A stretch of DNA of 62,847 nt from Pseudobutyrivibrio ruminis (lineage in GTDB: Bacteria > Bacillota > Clostridia > Lachnospirales > Lachnospiraceae), in contig SVER01000019.1 in NCBI GenBank assembly GCA_015057315.1, forward strand, positions 1 through 62,847. Direction: 5' to 3'. Of this stretch, positions 52,070 to 60,835 are shown piece after piece; positions within the stretch are counted from its first letter, which is position 1; every line of letters starts with the position of its first letter. A model generated the notes under the pieces. It did not search any database, had not been told where the DNA came from, and worked only from the letters and a program-made list of their open reading frames with translations. A program made the translations under genes and the position numbers.

Positions 52070-53023
52070 ATGAAAAGAAGACTATTAGCAGTAATTATTT
52101 CATGTATGGTGCTAGCAACTACTGCCTGTGGGGGAACAAGTAGTGCAGATAGTGCAGCAACACTTGAAGGCGCTACTAATTCATTTATGGCAAAGGATGC
52201 AGTTGGGTTTGAAGAAACCGCAGCAGAATCCTATGACATGGATACTAATACCACCACGGATGCAGGTGGAGAGGAAGTAGACCTATCCGAATACGATACC
52301 AGCAGAAAGCTAGTATATAATTCTAATATAAGGCTAGAAACTAAGAAGTTTGATGATGACCTTGCCAGGGTAAAAGCACTTGTCACTGAAAACGGAGGTT
52401 ATTTAGAAAACAATTCCACCTATGGTAATGCAGAATATGGCAGCCGTAGTGCAAGCATGATAGCACGTATTCCTGCTGATAAATATCAAGCATTCATGTC
52501 TAGCGTGGGGGATGTAGGTTCAGTAACATCTAAGAGCGAAAGTGTGGATGATATTACATCAAGCTATGTTGATGTGCAGGCAAGATTAAAGAGCCTTAAC
52601 ACTAAGCTGGCTCGCCTTCAGGAGCTTGAGGCTAACGCAGAAAATGTGACAGAGCTTCTTGAAATAGAAGATAGAATAAACGATGTTCAGTATCAGATTG
52701 AAAGCTACACAGCTCAGAAAAAAGCCTATGACGACCAGATAGATTACAGTACAGTTTCAATTGATATAGATGAAGTTGTAACTTACTCAGAGGTAAAAGC
52801 CGACAATGCATGGAACAGATTTAAGGAGGCCTTTGGAGATTCATTTACTGGCTTTGTAGCATTCTTGCAATGGCTAGTGATTGCGATAATTTACATGCTT
52901 CCATATATAATAATCATTGTCTTAGTGTTGTTTATCATCATAAAAATTAGAAGGAAAAAGGGAAAAGCTCCACTATTTAAGAGAAAGAAAAAGGATGTAG
53001 GTAAAGAAAAAAATGAGCAGTAG
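52070..53023 (+). CDS. DUF4349-domain lipoprotein
   Basis: A 317-residue protein: lipoprotein signal with lipobox TTAC (MKRRLLAVIISCMVLATTAC), an acidic linker, DUF4349 (about 80-245) with SRKLVYNSNIRLETKKFDDD and a coiled coil (SLNTKLARLQELEANAENVT, IEDRINDVQYQIESYT), then a C-terminal membrane helix (about 270-300) and a Lys-rich tail. It would be held in the membrane at both ends with the coiled coil outside. Role unknown; related proteins surround cell-envelope genes. Confidence 0.85.
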   Translation: MKRRLLAVIISCMVLATTACGGTSSADSAATLEGATNSFMAKDAVGFEETAAESYDMDTNTTTDAGGEEVDLSEYDTSRKLVYNSNIRLETKKFDDDLARVKALVTENGGYLENNSTYGNAEYGSRSASMIARIPADKYQAFMSSVGDVGSVTSKSESVDDITSSYVDVQARLKSLNTKLARLQELEANAENVTELLEIEDRINDVQYQIESYTAQKKAYDDQIDYSTVSIDIDEVVTYSEVKADNAWNRFKEAFGDSFTGFVAFLQWLVIAIIYMLPYIIIIVLVLFIIIKIRRKKGKAPLFKRKKKDVGKEKNEQ

Positions 53024-55001
53024 TTTTGAAAATTATTTTGATAATCAGGGAAATGTTAAGGAAGATTTATTACAGGATAATCCATGGTTAAGATATTTGA
53101 CTGAAACAGATAATGTATATGTAAATGCAGAACGACTTGAAAGTATCAGTAGTCTCACTGGTAAGGAAACTCTGATGTATGTATTTAAGACTCTTGATTT
53201 GTTAGAAGAAGTGACTAAAAGAGACCTATTAACTAGTGAAGAAAAAGATATTATTGAAAAAACGCTTAAGTGGTCAGAAGTAGCTAAAGGCGGCACCTCA
53301 TGTCAACGAGATATTTGGAAAAGTAAGGGCTATCCTCTAGATATACACAATCTTGCTTCAGCTGAAATATACAAGGAAAATACTGGAGATAGCGATATCG
53401 TATATACGTTAATTAAGACACATGGAATAATAGGTCAATGCATAAGAGGAGAAATATCTGTATCCGCAAATGCGCCACTTTTGTATTATGCTAATGATGA
53501 TAAAATAAATTTATCAAAAATCCTTCTTGCTCTTAACGAGTGCATTATAAGAGGGGTTTCTGATGATATTTGGAATAATGTTAATGTCAGTGTTAAATCT
53601 TTAATTTCAAATATCATTTCAAATGAATTAAAGGAATTTTCATCAGAATACAGATTACAGAGACTTTGTCCTAAGGAAATAGAATTCTTTGACAGTGACA
53701 TTGATTTCTTTGCCAATGAAATCTTTCCAAAATATGAGCTTTGGTATTTTGAAGCAGCTCTTAGTGATTTTGACATGGGGCAGATTAGAACAATATTGCA
53801 ACATACATTGGATGTAATAAATGCTTCCAAAGAAAATGTAAGACATCTTAACTTTAAACCGCTCTCTGATAATTTATATTATGATTACGAAGGTAAAAAG
53901 CATATTAATGTATATAAAAAGAGAATAATAGAAAAATACCTTCTTGATTCTGCCATACAAAATGTGGATATTCACATTAAAATAGAAAATGAAAGTGCAT
54001 ATATAGATTTCAAATTTTCTCCTGTATGTGAAAAGCTTATTGATTTTTGCGTGGAAGCAGAGCGCTGTGGTTTGTTAACTTTCGAAAAGAGCATTATTGT
54101 GCTTTATGATATGTTTGGATTCAGAAGAGATGCTTTTGACCGTTTGAACAATGAGGACAAATATCTTAGTACCATGAATGATGTTACTGCAAGTACCAAG
54201 GATGGAATTATTGACTATGTAGTTGGTGATACTGTTGTAGATGTTGGCTCAGGTGGAGGAATTCTTCTTGATAAGCTTGAATCAAAGTATCCTAAGAAGA
54301 CGGTGCTAGGTACAGATATTTCTACAAATGTTATTGAAACACTCAATCAAAAGAAGCAGCGCGAAGGACATAATTGGAATGTACAGGTTCATAACTTTGT
54401 AGATACTAAGTTGGATTCTCTTGTTGATAGTATTATATTCTCTTCAATACTTCATGAGATTTACTCATATACAGATGGGCAAAATGGTAGATTTGATATT
54501 GAAAGTGTTAAATCAGCTTTAAGTAATGCTTTTGACAGCTTAAATAAGGGCGGAAGAATAATCATTCGTGATGGTGTTAAGACAGTAGGAAATGACATTA
54601 GAAAGATAAGATTCAACTCCCCAAGCGGTTTGGATTTCTTTAAAAATTATATTAGAGATTTTGGTGGATTAAAAGATATACCTGAGGACAAAAAGGTTTT
54701 AAATATTGATGATGATAGTCTTACAGTTGTTGGTGACATTAACCTTATAAGAGAATTCCTTTTCACCTACACCTGGGGGAATGAAAGTTATGCCCATGAG
54801 GTTCAGGAACAATTTGGATATTTTACTTTAGACGAATACAAAGAATATTTTAAAAATCTTGGTGCAACCATTATTTATGCTGAGGAGTTATTAGAGCCAG
54901 GATACCCTGACAATCTTAACAAATATCTTACATTGCTTGATAATAATGATAATGAAGTTGAATATCCAAATTCAAACTGTATCATTATTGTAGAAAAGTA
55001 G
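53013..55001 (+). CDS. Large protein with a C-terminal SAM-dependent methyltransferase domain
   Basis: A 662-residue protein whose start overlaps the DUF4349 gene by 11 bp; the ribosome site is weak. Residues about 395-520 are a class I methyltransferase: VVDVGSGGGILLDKL (motif I, near 408), GTDIS (motif II) and IIFSSILHEIYSY (motif IV position). Residues 1-390 are unassigned. They hold H112-NLASAEIY and TLIKTHGIIGQ-IRGE, which look like a helical His/Asp-containing enzyme core, but no known family is recognised. It ends 12 nt before the NrtR-like gene, so it may act with NAD or nucleotide metabolism. Confidence 0.7.
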   Translation: MSSSFENYFDNQGNVKEDLLQDNPWLRYLTETDNVYVNAERLESISSLTGKETLMYVFKTLDLLEEVTKRDLLTSEEKDIIEKTLKWSEVAKGGTSCQRDIWKSKGYPLDIHNLASAEIYKENTGDSDIVYTLIKTHGIIGQCIRGEISVSANAPLLYYANDDKINLSKILLALNECIIRGVSDDIWNNVNVSVKSLISNIISNELKEFSSEYRLQRLCPKEIEFFDSDIDFFANEIFPKYELWYFEAALSDFDMGQIRTILQHTLDVINASKENVRHLNFKPLSDNLYYDYEGKKHINVYKKRIIEKYLLDSAIQNVDIHIKIENESAYIDFKFSPVCEKLIDFCVEAERCGLLTFEKSIIVLYDMFGFRRDAFDRLNNEDKYLSTMNDVTASTKDGIIDYVVGDTVVDVGSGGGILLDKLESKYPKKTVLGTDISTNVIETLNQKKQREGHNWNVQVHNFVDTKLDSLVDSIIFSSILHEIYSYTDGQNGRFDIESVKSALSNAFDSLNKGGRIIIRDGVKTVGNDIRKIRFNSPSGLDFFKNYIRDFGGLKDIPEDKKVLNIDDDSLTVVGDINLIREFLFTYTWGNESYAHEVQEQFGYFTLDEYKEYFKNLGATIIYAEELLEPGYPDNLNKYLTLLDNNDNEVEYPNSNCIIIVEK

Positions 55002-55013
55002 CCAGGAGGATTT

Positions 55014-55853
55014 ATGGCGGAAATTAGAGACAAAAATGGATTAACCGAAGCGGAATTTTTAAAAGCATACAAGCCAGGAAATTATGAAAGACCATCTGTT
55101 ACGGCAGATATTATGGTGCTTGGAACCAGTGAGGATTTGTCCTGTCTTAAGCTGTTGCTTATAAGGCGAGGGGGACATCCTTATATAGGACACTGGGCAC
55201 TTCCGGGAGGTTTCATAGAAAAGGACGAGACAGCTTATCAGGCAGCAGCAAGAGAGCTTGAGGAAGAAACAGGTCTTACAGATGTATATCTTAATCAGAT
55301 TTATACATTTACAAAGCCAGGAAGAGACCCACGTACCTGGGTAATGAGCATTGCATATCTGGCATTGGTATCTGAATTGAAGCAGGTTCAAGGGTTGGAT
55401 GATGCTGCAGATGCAGATTGGTTTGACCTAAGGATTGCAGATGGTAAGCTTAGGCTGGAGAACGAACGCTTAGGTGTTAATATCATCTATGATATTGAAA
55501 CAAAGCAGTTTAAAAATGGCAGAATCTTATATGACAATTGGGTAGCAACACCTGTGAGTAAAGATAGGCTTGCTTTTGACCATATTGAGATAATTATTGA
55601 ATCTATACTTAAGCTGAAAGCTGAATTCGAACATACTGATTTAGCCTTTAATTTAATGGAAGATAAATTCACACTACCAGATTTGCAGGCATTGTATGAA
55701 CTTGTATTAGGCAAGAAGCTGTACAAAACTAATTTCAGAGCAATGGTACAGCCTAAGATTCAGCCAACAGGAGAAAAAAGAAAATCAATAATTAGTAATA
55801 AAATGTCTGCAGAATATATTTATTTGCCAGAAAAAACAGAATATGTAAAATAA
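55014..55853 (+). CDS. nrtR: NrtR-type Nudix transcriptional regulator
   Basis: A 279-residue protein: Nudix domain (about 28-150) then a winged-helix DNA-binding domain (about 190-260), the NrtR layout (NAD metabolism regulator; Nudix part senses ADP-ribose-type ligands). The Nudix box is complete: G66-x5-E72-x7-R80-E-L-x-E-E-x-G87, so hydrolase activity is possible, whereas many NrtRs have lost it. Two palindromes lie just downstream, in front of the SPFH and NAD-kinase-like genes. AGGAGG precedes the ATG. Alternative: an ADP-ribose pyrophosphatase with an accessory domain. Confidence 0.82.
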   Translation: MAEIRDKNGLTEAEFLKAYKPGNYERPSVTADIMVLGTSEDLSCLKLLLIRRGGHPYIGHWALPGGFIEKDETAYQAAARELEEETGLTDVYLNQIYTFTKPGRDPRTWVMSIAYLALVSELKQVQGLDDAADADWFDLRIADGKLRLENERLGVNIIYDIETKQFKNGRILYDNWVATPVSKDRLAFDHIEIIIESILKLKAEFEHTDLAFNLMEDKFTLPDLQALYELVLGKKLYKTNFRAMVQPKIQPTGEKRKSIISNKMSAEYIYLPEKTEYVK

Positions 55854-55855
55854 TC

Positions 55856-55893
55856 AAAAAGGTCTTAAAAGAAATTTTAAGATCTTTTTTATT
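55856..55893 (+). terminator. Intrinsic terminator after nrtR
   Basis: AAAAAGGTCTTAAAA (55856-55870) pairs with TTTTAAGATCTTTTTT (55875-55890), then ATTTT. Confidence 0.88.
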
Positions 55894-55900
55894 TTAGGCG

Positions 55901-55961
55901 TTGACAAAGTAGCAAAATACTACTAATATATAATCAACAAAAGAAAGTAGCAAATAACTAC
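55901..55961 (+). promoter_or_regulatory. Promoter with two near-identical palindromic operators (putative NrtR sites)
   Basis: TTGACA (55901-55906), a 17-bp spacer, then TAATAT (55924-55929). Palindrome 1, GTAGCAAAATACTAC (55909-55923), fills the spacer; palindrome 2, GTAGCAAATAACTAC (55947-55961), lies 38 bp downstream, covering the region just after the start. Both share GTAG-n7-CTAC arms. Repression of the 55997-57990 operon by the NrtR encoded just upstream is the simplest reading. Confidence 0.75.
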
Positions 55962-55996
55962 TAAATAATAGGGCGTATCAAAGGAGGAAATATATT

Positions 55997-57034
55997 ATGA
56001 TGTTCAAAAAATTTAAACCAAATGATTATGTAATGGTAGTAAAGAATGGAAAGGTAGTTAAGGAGGGCTTGGGCTTATCAGTTCTCTATAATGATTTAAC
56101 AACAAATATCATGGTTGCTCCATCTACAGCTTTTGATGGCACCTTCGCATTTGATGACGTAGTAACAAGCGATTACCAAAGCGTATATGTTCAGGGCGTT
56201 ACCACTTACATGATTACCGATTATGAAAAGGCAACCAAGATGTTAGATTTTGCATATAGTACAAATACTAAGACTGATGATAAGATAGCAGAGGCAATGG
56301 CACTTTTAGAAAAGAGAATTAACAATATTATCAAAGCCATTGTTATTCGAGAGGTTAGTAAGAAAGATGTAAGAACAATCATACGTCTTGCTGATGAAAT
56401 GGCTGGAATTATTGAGAAAGCTCTTATGGAAGATGAATCAATAGCAAAGCTTGGTGTTAGCATAGTTGCTACAAATATCCTTGGAATCAATCCAAAGCCA
56501 GAAACCAGAAAGGCACTTGAAGCGGCAGCTAGAGAACAGATTCTCAAAGAACAGGATGATGCCATCTATAAGAGAAGAAATGCGGCTATTGAGCAGGAAC
56601 GTTTAATCAAAGAAAATGAGATTAATACAGAGATAAAGGTAGCTGAAAAAGAGAAGGAAAAGGAAGCAAAGGAACAGGAAAAGGAATTTGCTCTTAAGGA
56701 ACGTGCTGTAGCTAAGAGGTTAGAAATTGAAAATCAAGAGCTTCTTGGTAAAATAGAGCTTGAGAAAATGAACAGTGAATATACAGCTCTTGAAGCAGAA
56801 AATGAAAGAGTAAAGGCTGATCAAAAGGCATACGCTGTTGCAGCTATCGTAAATGCATATAATAATTTAAATGTAGCTCTTGTTGAGGCTTGTGCAATGG
56901 CGCAGATGGATCCAAGCACACTAATGGCTAAGGCGTTCATGAATATAGGTGAGAATGCTGATAAGATTGGCACACTTAACATGACACCAGATTTATTACA
57001 AAGCGTAATAGGTGGACTTAAAGCAGATAACTAA
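55997..57034 (+). CDS. SPFH/Band-7-like protein without a membrane anchor
   Basis: A 345-residue protein. Residues about 10-170 are a Band-7-type domain (SVYVQGVTTYMITDYEKATK; IVIREVSKKDVRTIIR; KLGVSIVATNILGINPKPET). About 170-275 is a long charged coiled coil rich in Glu/Lys (EKEKEKEAKEQEKEFALKER), then a short C-terminal domain. The usual N-terminal hydrophobic segment of slipins is missing, so membrane attachment would need a partner. Such proteins form large rings or scaffolds. AAGGAGG lies 9 nt before the ATG; the NAD-kinase-like gene follows. Confidence 0.82.
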   Translation: MMFKKFKPNDYVMVVKNGKVVKEGLGLSVLYNDLTTNIMVAPSTAFDGTFAFDDVVTSDYQSVYVQGVTTYMITDYEKATKMLDFAYSTNTKTDDKIAEAMALLEKRINNIIKAIVIREVSKKDVRTIIRLADEMAGIIEKALMEDESIAKLGVSIVATNILGINPKPETRKALEAAAREQILKEQDDAIYKRRNAAIEQERLIKENEINTEIKVAEKEKEKEAKEQEKEFALKERAVAKRLEIENQELLGKIELEKMNSEYTALEAENERVKADQKAYAVAAIVNAYNNLNVALVEACAMAQMDPSTLMAKAFMNIGENADKIGTLNMTPDLLQSVIGGLKADN

Positions 57035-57063
57035 ATTTAAATCAAAGTAACTGGAGGATGGAA

Positions 57064-57990
57064 ATGGATAGAGGAATGAACAAGGTTGTTATCGTCAAGC
57101 GTAAGACTCGTTTTGAAGAATTAAAACGCAGATATAACACAGTGGAACAGGCACGTTTTTACATAGAGCATCTTGGGGCTGATTTCTCAGATTATGAGAA
57201 AGAGGATATGATGTACAATCAGGCATTGGAAGATGTACGCAATCTTGTTCGTCCTTTAGCCAGAGTTCAGGAGATTGATAGAGATTATATTTCAAACATG
57301 ATTTTTGGCAAAGATGATATAGTGATTGCAATCGGTCAAGATGGACTAGTTGCCAATACAATGAAATATCTTGATGGACAGCCCCTTATAGGAATTAATC
57401 CAGATTCAGATAGATGGGATGGAGTGTTGTTACCATTTGAAGCTGGAGATTTGCAAAGAGTGTTACCTAAAGTTATTGGGAAAGATTTCTCTGATAAGAG
57501 AGTTACCATGGGAAAGGTAGAATCTAAGGATGGACAGGTATTGTATGCTGTAAATGATTTCTTTGTAGGTGTTTCAAATCACACATCGGCCAGATATCAT
57601 ATTAATTATCGCAATCAAATAGAAAATCAGTCATCATCAGGAATCATTATTTCAACAGGATTTGGAATGACTGGCTGGCACAAATCAGTTATGGCTGAGT
57701 TTAGAGGCCTGGCTAAGGCATTTAACTTAGGAGAAGTACCGGAAATAAAATCTGATTGGGCTGATAGAAATCTTACATTCCAAGTAAGAGAGCCATATCC
57801 AAGCAGATTTACATCAGCAGATATTGTTTATGGTAAGATTTCTGAATCAGAAAATTTATTTCTTATATCAGATATGAGCGAAAATGGTGTGGTTTTTTCT
57901 GATGGTATATTGGATGACACAATTGAATTCAATGCAGGCATGGAAATAAAGGTTAGTGTAGCAGATAGATTTGGAAGGTTAGTGGTTTAA
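57064..57990 (+). CDS. NAD-kinase-like protein
   Basis: A 308-residue protein with the NAD/diacylglycerol-kinase fold. VIAIGQDGLVANTMKYL stands where NAD kinases have G-G-D-G (here G-Q-D-G), followed by PLIGINPDSDRWDGVLLPF, NDFFVG in place of N-E/D, and SSGIIISTGFGMTGW in place of the T-G-S-T-A-Y loop. The fold is convincing but the motifs are altered, so the substrate may not be NAD. ATG 57064 is chosen over 57058 because GGAGG at 57052-57056 is too close to the latter. It is under the same two-palindrome promoter as the SPFH gene. Confidence 0.78.
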   Translation: MDRGMNKVVIVKRKTRFEELKRRYNTVEQARFYIEHLGADFSDYEKEDMMYNQALEDVRNLVRPLARVQEIDRDYISNMIFGKDDIVIAIGQDGLVANTMKYLDGQPLIGINPDSDRWDGVLLPFEAGDLQRVLPKVIGKDFSDKRVTMGKVESKDGQVLYAVNDFFVGVSNHTSARYHINYRNQIENQSSSGIIISTGFGMTGWHKSVMAEFRGLAKAFNLGEVPEIKSDWADRNLTFQVREPYPSRFTSADIVYGKISESENLFLISDMSENGVVFSDGILDDTIEFNAGMEIKVSVADRFGRLVV

Positions 57991-58001
57991 TAATGAATAA
58001 T

Positions 58002-58042
58002 AAAGACCCCGCGGGTGGCTGAAGCCCGCGGGGTCTTTTGAA
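58002..58042 (+). terminator. Strong intrinsic terminator
   Basis: AAAGACCCCGCGGG (58002-58015) pairs perfectly with CCCGCGGGGTCTTT (58025-58038) and ends in TTTT. Confidence 0.93.
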
Positions 58043-58054
58043 GGGAGAAAATAT

Positions 58055-58087
58055 ATGAACGGTCCGAATGACCTAGTAATAAACTAA
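58055..58087 (+). other. Ten-codon frame with a good ribosome site
   Basis: AAGGGAGAAAATAT precedes ATG 58055, which opens MNGPNDLVIN and stops at once. It lies just after a terminator with no visible promoter, so it is most likely the stump of a deleted gene rather than a working peptide. Confidence 0.3.
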
Positions 58088-58089
58088 AT

Positions 58090-58731
58090 TTAAAAGAAAC
58101 AACATATGTTGCAAAGCAGATTTAATATTACCATATTTATGCACCAACGTGTAACCCCTGAATATGGTCTTGAGTAGCCATAGCTGGCACCTCTGGTTTC
58201 GTACCAACCACTGGTGAAATTGATGCTTTGCTCAAATTGTCTATATCTAAAATTGCTAGGTTCTAAGGCGATGGCGCGAGAAATATATTCTCTTGCATCG
58301 TTAAGATTTCCTAGTCCCTGTGAAGCAACAGCAGCAAAGAAGTACCATCTGCCATTTCTGGCATTATCAGGGATAGAATTAAGTACATTCATAGCCTGAG
58401 CAAATTGCCTTGCATTGATGTAATTAGCTGCTGCCTGCATCTCTATAGAAGAGTTACCTGAATCGGTACCTTCATAGCCAAAACCGCCGGAATAGCCGCT
58501 ATAGCTGTTGCCATAGCCGTATCCACTTGAATAGCTTCCGTTTTGTCTTTCATCCATAATCTGGTTATAGGCAGCTTGGATTTCTTTGAAGCGTTCCTCA
58601 GCCTGTGCTTTGTTAGGATTGTTAATATTAGCATCCGGATGATACTTTCTACTAAGTGAACGATATGCTTTTTTGATTTCCTCGTCACTTGCGCCTCTAT
58701 TTACGCCAAGGACACTGTAAGGATCAATCAT
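58090..58731 (-). CDS. J-domain protein with a Gly/Ser/Tyr-rich linker and TPR-like region
   Basis: A 213-residue protein. Residues 1-65 are a DnaJ domain ([23 protein letters not shown] in SRKYHPDAN). Residues 66-95 are a Gly/Ser/Tyr-rich stretch. Residues about 100-165 are TPR-like helices ([40 protein letters not shown]). The ATG at 58731 overlaps the upstream gene's TGA by one base; a TTG one codon earlier is possible. It is the last gene of a three-gene minus-strand operon. Confidence 0.83.
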   Translation of the reverse strand: MIDPYSVLGVNRGASDEEIKKAYRSLSRKYHPDANINNPNKAQAEERFKEIQAAYNQIMDERQNGSYSSGYGYGNSYSGYSGGFGYEGTDSGNSSIEMQAAANYINARQFAQAMNVLNSIPDNARNGRWYFFAAVASQGLGNLNDAREYISRAIALEPSNFRYRQFEQSINFTSGWYETRGASYGYSRPYSGVTRWCINMVILNLLCNICCFF

Positions 58732-59582
58732 CAAGGCTTCTCCTTTGGAGTGGATTTCTTTTCTTTAATCTGCAGATATTCGTATTTGGTCCATACACCA
58801 GAATAAATGATGTTGCGAAGTATATCTGCGTTATCTACTATAGGCAATCGCTCAAAGCCCTTGGCACATTCGGCCATGAGAGAAGTAAGATTAATTCTTA
58901 CAAATGTCTCGTATTCCTTGGGCGATTCATTCTTCATAAAAGATAAAGGATTGTAGCGACCATGCTTTTCATCATTCTTCAAATCATCATAGGCATCTAA
59001 AATATATATGAACTTGCCCATGTGAAAGCCCATACAATGCAAAGTCTTTCCCCAACTGTCATCCTTCCAGTTCATAAGTGTACCAAGCATTTCTCCAGTA
59101 TAGCTGGAAATTTTGTCGATGTTGGTTTCTCTTTGGGCTTCTGCCATACTTAATTTATATATGTAATCCTCTACAGCAGCTGTTTGCCTAGGATATTTAT
59201 CCTTGATTCTATCGTAGTCTTTTTTGATGGAATCGGCTGCAAGCTTAGAAATCTGGGAATGCTCATCCTTATAATTATCCATCAGACTGTGATAGGAAAG
59301 AATAATATCCATATCAGCAGCGTAGTCTATTGCCTCACTGGTGTAAAAGTTTTTAAGCTTAACAGGATGAATTATACATCTATGCTTGCCCTGAGAAATC
59401 TCTGGTTCATAAAGGCTTTGTAGCAGGATTGCAAGAAAACATAAATCGTAGTTAAGCAACATCTGACCCTTAAAGCCAGCCTTAGTACCAAGTGTTTGGC
59501 AAAGTCCGCAATAAAACTGGCGATATTTATTTTTGTCTTGCTCTGATAGCTGCCTCATATCGGCATTAATATATCCAAACAA
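58731..59582 (-). CDS. DUF5685 family protein
   Basis: A 283-residue protein beginning at TTG 59582 ([20 protein letters not shown], then [12 protein letters not shown]), the standard DUF5685 N-terminus, which is usually MFGY. An ATG at 59615 would overlap the upstream gene by 31 bp and add 11 atypical residues. AAAAGGTG lies 5 nt before the TTG, and the upstream stop is 2 bp away. Mostly helical with a conserved YCGLC and [12 protein letters not shown], reminiscent of an all-alpha enzyme with an Asp-rich face. Function unknown. Confidence 0.8.
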   Translation of the reverse strand: MFGYINADMRQLSEQDKNKYRQFYCGLCQTLGTKAGFKGQMLLNYDLCFLAILLQSLYEPEISQGKHRCIIHPVKLKNFYTSEAIDYAADMDIILSYHSLMDNYKDEHSQISKLAADSIKKDYDRIKDKYPRQTAAVEDYIYKLSMAEAQRETNIDKISSYTGEMLGTLMNWKDDSWGKTLHCMGFHMGKFIYILDAYDDLKNDEKHGRYNPLSFMKNESPKEYETFVRINLTSLMAECAKGFERLPIVDNADILRNIIYSGVWTKYEYLQIKEKKSTPKEKP

Positions 59583-59584
59583 AT

Positions 59585-60022
59585 CTACACCTTTTTTATA
59601 AATACTGCATGACACTTACTACAGGTTACCTGGATTTTACCACGGCCCTTTGGGGCACGAAGCTTTTGCTTACAGCTAGGGCATTTAAATATAGCATATA
59701 CCTTTCGCTGATTGTAATCAGATTTTGTTTTGTTAATAAATGTTTTTATCTTGAAAGGCAACACCGAAAGAACACTACGAATACCAGCTGTCTTTTCTAA
59801 AAACTTAGCATTTTCCATGTAGCGCTTCTGGTAGTTCTTGGAAAGCATTCTCCATAGACTATAGATAAGACACGCCATAGCAAGCAGATATACAATATTG
59901 GAATGGGTAATCATTGTTAAAAACATTAGGATAAGTGCTAACCAGGTAAAGGTTCTTCCTAATGCATCCACCCCAGTACGTCCGCTAAAAAATCGAGCTA
60001 ATTTATATCTGAAGTCGTTCAT
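59585..60022 (-). CDS. Membrane protein with a C-terminal zinc ribbon
   Basis: A 145-residue protein: two membrane helices (about 25-58; TWLALILMFLTMITHSNIVY), a basic linker, and a zinc ribbon with FKCPSCKQKLRAPKGRGKI and VTCSKCHAVFIKK (two CxxC pairs 17 residues apart). Such ribbons often bind nucleic acid or other proteins. It is the first gene of the operon with DUF5685 and the J-domain protein. GAAAGGAT precedes the ATG. Confidence 0.75.
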   Translation of the reverse strand: MNDFRYKLARFFSGRTGVDALGRTFTWLALILMFLTMITHSNIVYLLAMACLIYSLWRMLSKNYQKRYMENAKFLEKTAGIRSVLSVLPFKIKTFINKTKSDYNQRKVYAIFKCPSCKQKLRAPKGRGKIQVTCSKCHAVFIKKV

Positions 60023-60216
60023 CGCTTAATCCTTTCTATGATAAAATGTTTATGAAAATGTAGCTTTCTATTTTTGTAATAAGCTTGCCACAAAAATAGA
60101 AGTTCTGTACAATTCATAGTTGAACTTTAAACTCTAAAGCGGCTATCGTCAACAGTTTGGAAGGTTATTTTAGAAAAGTTTAAGATTTGATTTAGAATAC
60201 TTGAAAAAAGTTTCGG

Positions 60217-60241
60217 GTTAGGGTAAACTAACTATAGTTTA
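60217..60241. promoter_or_regulatory. Two overlapping palindromes upstream of the DtxR/MntR-type gene
   Basis: GTTAG-n6-CTAAC (60217-60232) overlaps TAAACTA-n4-TAGTTTA (60224-60241). The first recalls the TTAGG/CCTAA arms of DtxR/MntR-family operators. It lies 100 bp before the regulator at 60341, so autoregulation by metal is plausible. The rest of the 318-bp space 60023-60340 shows only AT-rich sequence. Confidence 0.45.
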
Positions 60242-60340
60242 TAAGGTTGCACCAATGTGAGAAGTGTGATAACCTATTCATTGTAAGTGGGTTGTGTGCA
60301 ATTGAAATTTTGAATCCATTTATCATAGGAGGAAAACATT

Positions 60341-60718
60341 TTGAGAACATTTGTTAATGAGTCAGCAGAAAACTATTTAGAGACTATTTTGATTCTTAGT
60401 AAGAGATTACCAGTTGTTCGTTCTGTTGATATTGCGAATGAATTGAATTTTAAAAAGTCATCAGTCAGCATTGCAATGAAGAATCTTAGAGAAAAGAATC
60501 AGATCACTGTTACAGAGGCTGGATATATATATCTTACAGACGCAGGCAAGGAGATTGCCGAGATGATTCTTGAAAGACATGAGCTTATCACAGAGATTTT
60601 AGTTAAGCTTGGTGTTGACGAGGAAATCGCAGCAGAGGATGCCTGCCGTATTGAGCATGTAATCAGTAAAGAGAGCTTTAAGGCTGTTAGAGAATACGCT
60701 AAGGACAAGCTCCTTTAA
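60341..60718 (+). CDS. DtxR/MntR-type metal-dependent regulator
   Basis: A 125-residue regulator starting at TTG with AGGAGG ahead. The N-terminal winged helix is NESAENYLETILILSKRLPV to AGYIYLTDAGKE (MntR-type), followed by the metal-binding/dimerisation helices, with candidate ligands E and H in ILERHELI and in EDACRIEHVIS. There is no SH3-like third domain, as in MntR. It would repress metal uptake genes when Mn or Fe is bound. A Fur-family gene follows, so this is a metal-regulator pair. Confidence 0.88.
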   Translation: MRTFVNESAENYLETILILSKRLPVVRSVDIANELNFKKSSVSIAMKNLREKNQITVTEAGYIYLTDAGKEIAEMILERHELITEILVKLGVDEEIAAEDACRIEHVISKESFKAVREYAKDKLL

Positions 60719-60782
60719 TTTATTAGGTTAGGGTGCAACAGCGCTTGCTGCATTTTAATCAGGTTTCTAGGTACAAAGATTT

Positions 60783-60810
60783 CCAGCCCATAAGGGCTGG
60801 GATTTTTTTC
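60783..60810 (+). terminator. Intrinsic terminator
   Basis: CCAGCCC (60783-60789) pairs with GGGCTGG (60794-60800), a 4-nt loop, then GATTTTTTT. Confidence 0.88.
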
Positions 60811-60835
60811 TGAGAAAGAGTATTGAGGTAGTGAA

